Shown here: one piece after another, positions 5,655 through 8,845 of the stretch | How positions within the stretch are numbered: the stretch's first letter is position 1 | Layout of the letters: every line of letters begins with the position of its first letter | Assembly: GCA_900549755.1 (NCBI GenBank) | Contig: URPQ01000069.1 | Span: 1 to 8,845, forward strand | Source of the DNA: an uncultured Oscillospiraceae bacterium | Lineage (GTDB): Bacteria > Bacillota > Clostridia > Oscillospirales > Acutalibacteraceae | Length of the DNA: 8,845 nucleotides | Direction: 5' to 3' | Program-made: the position numbers and the translations under genes | Notes under the pieces: generated by a model | What the model saw: the letters and a program-made list of their open reading frames with translations, nothing else | What the model was told of the DNA's origin: nothing | Databases searched by the model: none

Positions 5655-6545
5655 ATGAAAAAACGTATATTCACGGGAGCAGCCACGGCACTTATTACCC
5701 CTATGAAAGCAGATGGCAGCGTAAATTTCGAGCGCCTTGAAACGCTTGTTGACGAGCAGGTAAAGGGCGGAATTGACGCGCTTGTGATCTGCGGGACTAC
5801 GGGTGAAAAATCCACGCTTAATTATGATGAGCACGTTAAGGTTATTGAAACCGCCGCAAGAGTAAACGCGGGCAGAGTGCCCATTATAGCGGGCACGGGC
5901 AGCAACGACACGGTGTATTCGGTAGGGCTTTGCGAGGACGCAGAAAAGGCGGGCGCCGACGCTTTTCTTATGGTAACGCCGTATTACAACAAAACCTCGC
6001 AGCGCGGGCTTGTGGCGCACTATAACTACATTGCCGACCGCGTTAATAAACCGATAATTCTTTATAACGTGCCCTCGCGCACGGGGGTTGCAATTAAGCC
6101 CGAAACCTATAAGGAGCTTTCAAAGCACCCGAATATAGTAGCCACCAAGGAGGCTAACGGCGATTTATCATCGGTTGCGAAAACACGCTATCTCTGCGGG
6201 GATGACCTTGATATTTATTCCGGCAACGACGACCAAGCCGTAGCTATGATGTCACTCGGCGGAATAGGCGTTATTTCGGTGCTTTCAAACTTTCTGCCGG
6301 GGGTTATGCATAAAATGTGCGCCGAATACCTTGAGGGGCACACAAAAGCCGCCGCAGAAATGCAAATAAAGTATGTGGGGCTTATGAACGCGCTTTTCAG
6401 CGACGTTAACCCTATTCCCGTAAAAGAGGCTATGAATATGTTAGGGCTTGAAGCGGGTCCCTGCCGCCTGCCGCTTTATCCTATGGATGAGGGCGCGCGC
6501 GCCGTTCTTCGCGAAAAGCTTATAGAGTGCGGCTGCCTTAAATAA
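5655..6545 (+). CDS. dapA: 4-hydroxy-tetrahydrodipicolinate synthase
   Basis: DapA condenses aspartate semialdehyde with pyruvate, the first committed step to diaminopimelate and lysine. The 296-residue protein is a class I aldolase barrel of normal length. The active set is complete: Schiff-base K165 in VATKEANG, Y137 in LYNVPSRTG, R142, T48 in CGTTGE and Y111 in TPYYNK, matching E. coli K161, Y133, R138, T44 and Y107 with a shift of four. At the lysine allosteric site, N84, H60 and Y110 match E. coli N80, H56 and Y106. K52, S53, Y57 and Y88 stand where E. coli has S48, A49, H53 and E84, so feedback inhibition may differ. GGAG lies 9 bases before the start. It is the middle gene of the operon. 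Confidence 0.97.
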   Translation: MKKRIFTGAATALITPMKADGSVNFERLETLVDEQVKGGIDALVICGTTGEKSTLNYDEHVKVIETAARVNAGRVPIIAGTGSNDTVYSVGLCEDAEKAGADAFLMVTPYYNKTSQRGLVAHYNYIADRVNKPIILYNVPSRTGVAIKPETYKELSKHPNIVATKEANGDLSSVAKTRYLCGDDLDIYSGNDDQAVAMMSLGGIGVISVLSNFLPGVMHKMCAEYLEGHTKAAAEMQIKYVGLMNALFSDVNPIPVKEAMNMLGLEAGPCRLPLYPMDEGARAVLREKLIECGCLK

Positions 6546-6561
6546 AACATTACAAATTTTA

Positions 6562-6593
6562 TGCACCCGATGGGCTTTTACCTATCGGGTGCA
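6562..6593 (+). other. Strong hairpin between dapA and dapB without a U-tract
   Basis: TGCACCCGAT (6562-6571) pairs perfectly with ATCGGGTGCA (6584-6593). The stem extends inward by GGG/CCT (one G-U) to 13 bp around a 6-nt loop CTTTTA. It is followed by ATTAAAAAG rather than T, on either strand, so it does not look like a normal terminator. It ends 10 bases before the dapB ribosome site. Likely roles are transcript processing, protection of the upstream message or setting the dapA:dapB ratio. Confidence 0.75.
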
Positions 6594-6618
6594 ATTAAAA
6601 AGCGGAAGTGAAATACAT

Positions 6619-7374
6619 ATGATAAAAGTAATATTATGCGGGGCTTCGGGCAGAATGGGCGGCTTTGTGGCAAGCACGGCGGCTGCCGACAGCGATATTT
6701 CGGTAGTTGCGGGAATTGACAAAATCAATAACGGCGAAAAATTCCCGATTTTTTCCTCATTCGGCGATATAAACGTTAAAGCCGATATGATAATTGATTT
6801 TTCCCACCCCTCTATGCTGGAGCCTATGCTTGAATACGCCGTAAAAAACAAGCTGCCCGTAGTTATTGCCACCACGGGCTATGATAACGCGCAGACCGAA
6901 AAGATACGCGCGGCGGCTGAAAACATCCCGATATTTTTCACATTTAATATGTCGCTCGGCATAAATCTTGTAGCGGCGCTTGCAAAAAAAGCCGCAAAGG
7001 TACTCGGCGACGGCTTTGATATTGAAATAATAGAAAAGCACCACAACCAAAAGCTGGACGCGCCCTCGGGCACGGCAATAATGCTTGCAAACGGTATTAA
7101 CTCGGTTTTCGGCGATACGCTGAATTATGAGTATGACCGCCACTCGGTAAGGCGCAAACGCCCGAAAAACGAGATAGGCATACACTCGGTGCGCGGCGGC
7201 ACGATAGTCGGCGAGCACGAGGTTATTTTTGCGGGGCACGATGAAGTAATAACCCTCACCCACACCGCGCAGTCACGCGAGATTTTTGCCGTAGGCGCGG
7301 TTAAGGCGGCAAAATTCCTTTACGGTAAGCCCGCCGGGCTTTATGATATGAGCAACGTTACAAATATCGAATGA
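6619..7374 (+). CDS. dapB: 4-hydroxy-tetrahydrodipicolinate reductase
   Basis: DapB reduces the DapA product with NAD(P)H to tetrahydrodipicolinate. The 251-residue protein carries GASGRMG (8-14, nucleotide binding), DFSHP (60-64), ATTGY (84-88), the signature EKHHNQKLDAPSGTA (139-153, with H141 and K145 matching the E. coli catalytic H159 and K163) and HSVRGG (189-194). An open frame extends to a GTG at 6589, but that start lies inside the hairpin. The ATG at 6619 has GGAAGTG about 8 bases upstream and begins with the family N-terminus MIKVILCGA. It is last in the operon; later steps to lysine are not in the window. Confidence 0.97.
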   Translation: MIKVILCGASGRMGGFVASTAAADSDISVVAGIDKINNGEKFPIFSSFGDINVKADMIIDFSHPSMLEPMLEYAVKNKLPVVIATTGYDNAQTEKIRAAAENIPIFFTFNMSLGINLVAALAKKAAKVLGDGFDIEIIEKHHNQKLDAPSGTAIMLANGINSVFGDTLNYEYDRHSVRRKRPKNEIGIHSVRGGTIVGEHEVIFAGHDEVITLTHTAQSREIFAVGAVKAAKFLYGKPAGLYDMSNVTNIE

Positions 7375-7378
7375 GTTT

Positions 7379-7417
7379 AAAAAACGGGCTGTTGTTTTTC
7401 ACGACAGTCCGTTTTTT
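7379..7417. terminator. Bidirectional terminator between dapB and the acetyltransferase gene
   Basis: A 16-bp stem (7379-7394 with 7402-7417; G-U pairs at two positions) has six A at one foot and six T at the other, so it forms a U-tract in both directions. It lies 5 bases after the dapB stop and 4 bases from the stop of the convergent gene, and so ends both transcripts. Confidence 0.93.
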
Positions 7418-7420
7418 AAG

Positions 7421-7981
7421 TTATATTGCGCCTTTACAGCGGGTAACAGGCGCCTGATTTTCTTTATGCTCGCCTATGATTTTTTCCATCCAAATCATAT
7501 TGTACCAGTGCCCGAACTTATAGCCGCATTTTTGAAATTCCCCCACCTGCGTAAAGCCGATATGGCTGTGAAAATCGGCGCTGTTTTTTGTTAAATACTC
7601 ATCTTCCTCGGCAGGATACCCGATACAGGCATACATATTAAGAATACCCATTTCTTTAAGCTCTTTTTCCAGTGCTGTGTAAAGCGTTTTGCCTATACCG
7701 CATTTGCGGGCGTTTTTATCAAGATAAATCGAAGTCTCGCACGACCAATCATAAGCCGCCCTGCCAACAAACGCGCCCGCATAGGCATATCCTGCAATAA
7801 CCCCGTCCTTTTCCGCTACCAAATACGGGTACTTCTGCATGATTTTTTCCATTCTGCCGCGAAATTCTTCCAAAGTGGGCGTTGTATATTCAAAGGTTAT
7901 CGCCGTGTTTTTCACATAATAATCGTATATTTCCAATATCCGCTCGGCGTCTCCGAGCGTTGCGCTGCGAACCGTAATCAT
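7421..7981 (-). CDS. GNAT-family N-acetyltransferase, phosphinothricin/amino-acid acetyltransferase-like
   Basis: This 186-residue protein has the single-domain GNAT fold and uses acetyl-CoA. Visible features are the N-terminal MITVRSATLGDAERILEIY, the AITFEY segment, GYAYAGAFVGRAAYDWSCE (64-82), the acetyl-CoA pyrophosphate loop RKCGIG (92-97) in IYLDKNARKCGIG, and KNSADFHSHIGF (132-143). This pattern fits the PAT/MnaT branch, whose members acetylate phosphinothricin, methionine sulfoximine or related amino acids. The true substrate here cannot be read from sequence. AAAGGAAAA upstream gives a good ribosome site for the ATG at 7981. The gene starts 23 bases after the DivIVA-like gene on the same strand, so they probably share a transcript. 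The last ~17 residues are a polar tail outside the domain. Confidence 0.9.
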   Translation of the reverse strand: MITVRSATLGDAERILEIYDYYVKNTAITFEYTTPTLEEFRGRMEKIMQKYPYLVAEKDGVIAGYAYAGAFVGRAAYDWSCETSIYLDKNARKCGIGKTLYTALEKELKEMGILNMYACIGYPAEEDEYLTKNSADFHSHIGFTQVGEFQKCGYKFGHWYNMIWMEKIIGEHKENQAPVTRCKGAI

Positions 7982-8004
7982 AAAACATTTTCCTTTAGTT
8001 ATGC

Positions 8005-8556
8005 TCAGCCTTTAACTATACTGTTGTAAACCTCGTCAAACTGTTCCTTGCTGCCGAGCGCCGCAACCGTGTTGCTGCTTATTTGTTCTCTGGCATCGTT
8101 CAATGAAGCAATAAGCTCGTCCACCTCGCCCACAAACTCATCGGTTGTTCTTACAATATTCTTTTTAAGCTCATCAAGCGAGGCGTGCGCCTCCTCTAAG
8201 GTAGATAAATTCTTCTGCACCTGCGCCGCGGCAAGCCCCGCGTTTTTCTCGGAATTTGCCATTATAGCCCTTGCGTTCGCCTGTGCCACAAGATAAAGCT
8301 TGCCTATGTTTTCGGAAAGCCTGCCTATCTCTTCGTATTTTTCGTTAAATTCTTCAAGCTTTTTTGAAATTGTTTCTTTTTCCTCATTAAGCTTGCGGTA
8401 ATTATCGTTAGAAAGCTCTAGCTCAGCCGATAGCTTTTCAACCTGCTCCGATAAGTCCTTTTCGCGCTCCACAAAGCTTTTCTGCGATTTTTCTATGTAC
8501 TCCATAACGTCCTCGCAATTAAAACCAAACAAGCTTTTTCTGAATCCTGCCGACAT
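8005..8556 (-). CDS. DivIVA-like coiled-coil protein, role unknown
   Basis: The 183-residue protein has no enzyme motif. Residues 5-22 (FRKSLFGFNCEDVMEYIE) resemble the N-terminal DivIVA membrane-curvature-binding segment (family pattern F..sl.GYn..eVd.yI). Two heptad-rich stretches follow (about 25-82 and 112-160), joined by AQANARAIMANSEKNAGLA, also seen in DivIVA-type proteins. No transmembrane segment or signal peptide is visible. By family it may mark cell poles or septa or organise wall synthesis, but this is inference. The ATG at 8556 is chosen because GGGAGGA (8563-8569) sits 6 bases upstream; an earlier TTG at 8571 overlaps that site. It has its own promoter and is followed by the acetyltransferase gene. 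Confidence 0.75.
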   Translation of the reverse strand: MSAGFRKSLFGFNCEDVMEYIEKSQKSFVEREKDLSEQVEKLSAELELSNDNYRKLNEEKETISKKLEEFNEKYEEIGRLSENIGKLYLVAQANARAIMANSEKNAGLAAAQVQKNLSTLEEAHASLDELKKNIVRTTDEFVGEVDELIASLNDAREQISSNTVAALGSKEQFDEVYNSIVKG

Positions 8557-8562
8557 TAAAAT

Positions 8563-8588
8563 TCCTCCCAAACCGCCTGAAACGGTTT
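8563..8588 (-). promoter_or_regulatory. Leader hairpin and ribosome binding site of the DivIVA-like gene
   Basis: AAACCG/CGGTTT (8583-8588 and 8570-8575, 7-nt loop) lies at the predicted 5' end of the transcript, and the ribosome site GGGAGGA (8569-8563) follows with no gap. A 5'-terminal hairpin of this kind usually protects a transcript from decay. It could also limit ribosome access. The stem is short, so the functional claim is weak. Confidence 0.45.
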
Positions 8589-8593
8589 TTACT

Positions 8594-8622
8594 ATTATAC
8601 TTTATTCTATCGTAAATTACAA
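8594..8622 (-). promoter_or_regulatory. Promoter of the DivIVA-like gene, overlapping the ispE stop
   Basis: TTGTAA (8622-8617), a 17-bp spacer and a perfect TATAAT (8599-8594) read leftward, with a start near 8587. The -35 box is formed by the last sense codon and stop codon (TTG TAA) of the upstream gene. Confidence 0.72.
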
Positions 8623-8845
8623 GTCCTTAACCGAGCTTTCCGCCGTGTGACAAAGATACGCCTTTACGTTTTCCGCCTCAAGCGCTTTTAATATCGCCCG
8701 CGCTTTTTCCTCATCAGAAAATACCGCAAATCTAGCCGGCCCGCTGCCCGAAAGCGCAACCGCGTCCGCACCGTATTTATACAGCTTTTCCGTTATTTTT
8801 TCACCGCTCCACAGCACCGAAAACGAATTCCCGAGCGCCTGCGTA
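8617..8845 (-). CDS. ispE: Probable 4-diphosphocytidyl-2-C-methyl-D-erythritol kinase, C-terminal part (5' truncated by window)
   Basis: The minus-strand frame is open to the window edge (TQALGNSFSVLWSG... upstream of a GTG at 8817, which is internal). The 75 or so residues visible contain GADAVALSGSGPARFAVF, the third glycine-rich GHMP-kinase motif in the form typical of IspE, then a helix-strand C-terminal fold (DEEKARAILKALEAENVKAYLCHT). IspE phosphorylates CDP-methylerythritol in the MEP isoprenoid pathway. Another GHMP kinase (for example homoserine kinase) is possible because the N-terminal half is missing. The stop is TAA at 8619-8617. Confidence 0.75.
   Translation of the reverse strand, partial: TQALGNSFSVLWSGEKITEKLYKYGADAVALSGSGPARFAVFSDEEKARAILKALEAENVKAYLCHTAESSVKDL

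Noticed and set aside
5324..6020. Minus-strand open frames of 163 and 129 codons opposite asd and dapA
   Set aside because: They lie on the complement of well-matched enzyme genes, are arginine- and cysteine-rich in a way typical of shadows, and one spans the asd-dapA gap.
6757..7263. Minus-strand 168-codon open frame opposite dapB
   Set aside because: Fully inside dapB on the other strand with no recognisable domain.

Overview
The window looks like a junction between a prophage and a chromosome in a low-to-mid GC Gram-positive bacterium. The best guess is an uncultured gut-type Clostridia (Firmicutes) lineage. The evidence is the strong AGAAGGA/GGGAGGA ribosome binding sites, sigma-A-type TTGACA/TATAAT promoters, a tRNA with encoded CCA, a DivIVA-like coiled-coil gene, and protein sequences of clostridial flavour. 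The phage part (about 1-2050) is visibly AT-rich. The chromosomal part (about 2230 onward) is much richer in GC and uses many GCG, CGC and CCC codons.

Region 1 (1-2052) is one end of a prophage. It holds the 3' end of a GH25-type endolysin gene with two Cpl-7-like (CW_7) repeats and a LysM domain, then a strong hairpin terminator, then a convergent tyrosine-recombinase integrase. Upstream of the integrase is a 225-bp presumed attachment region. It contains a good integrase promoter, an exact 12-bp tandem repeat and a triple imperfect 10-bp tandem repeat, both plausible integrase arm sites. The region ends at the 3' end of tRNA-Thr(GGT), the probable integration target.

Region 2 (2053-4545) reads leftward on the minus strand: queA, then tgt (two consecutive enzymes of queuosine tRNA modification), then tRNA-Thr with its own near-perfect promoter. 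queA shares a short intergenic region with asd. There two promoters in opposite directions occupy the same ~60 bp, and three inverted repeats are interleaved with them.

Region 3 (4546-7417) is a plus-strand lysine/diaminopimelate operon, asd-dapA-dapB. It runs from aspartyl phosphate to tetrahydrodipicolinate and so supplies lysine and cell-wall precursor. A strong hairpin without a U-tract lies between dapA and dapB. The operon ends at a 16-bp terminator shared with the convergent acetyltransferase gene.

Region 4 (7421-8845, minus strand) has the end of a probable ispE (isoprenoid pathway GHMP kinase), a DivIVA-like coiled-coil gene with its own promoter, and a GNAT N-acetyltransferase.

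No CRISPR array, defence island or wholly new system was seen. The most unusual material is the attachment region, the overlapping queA/asd promoters with their inverted repeats, and the dapA-dapB hairpin.
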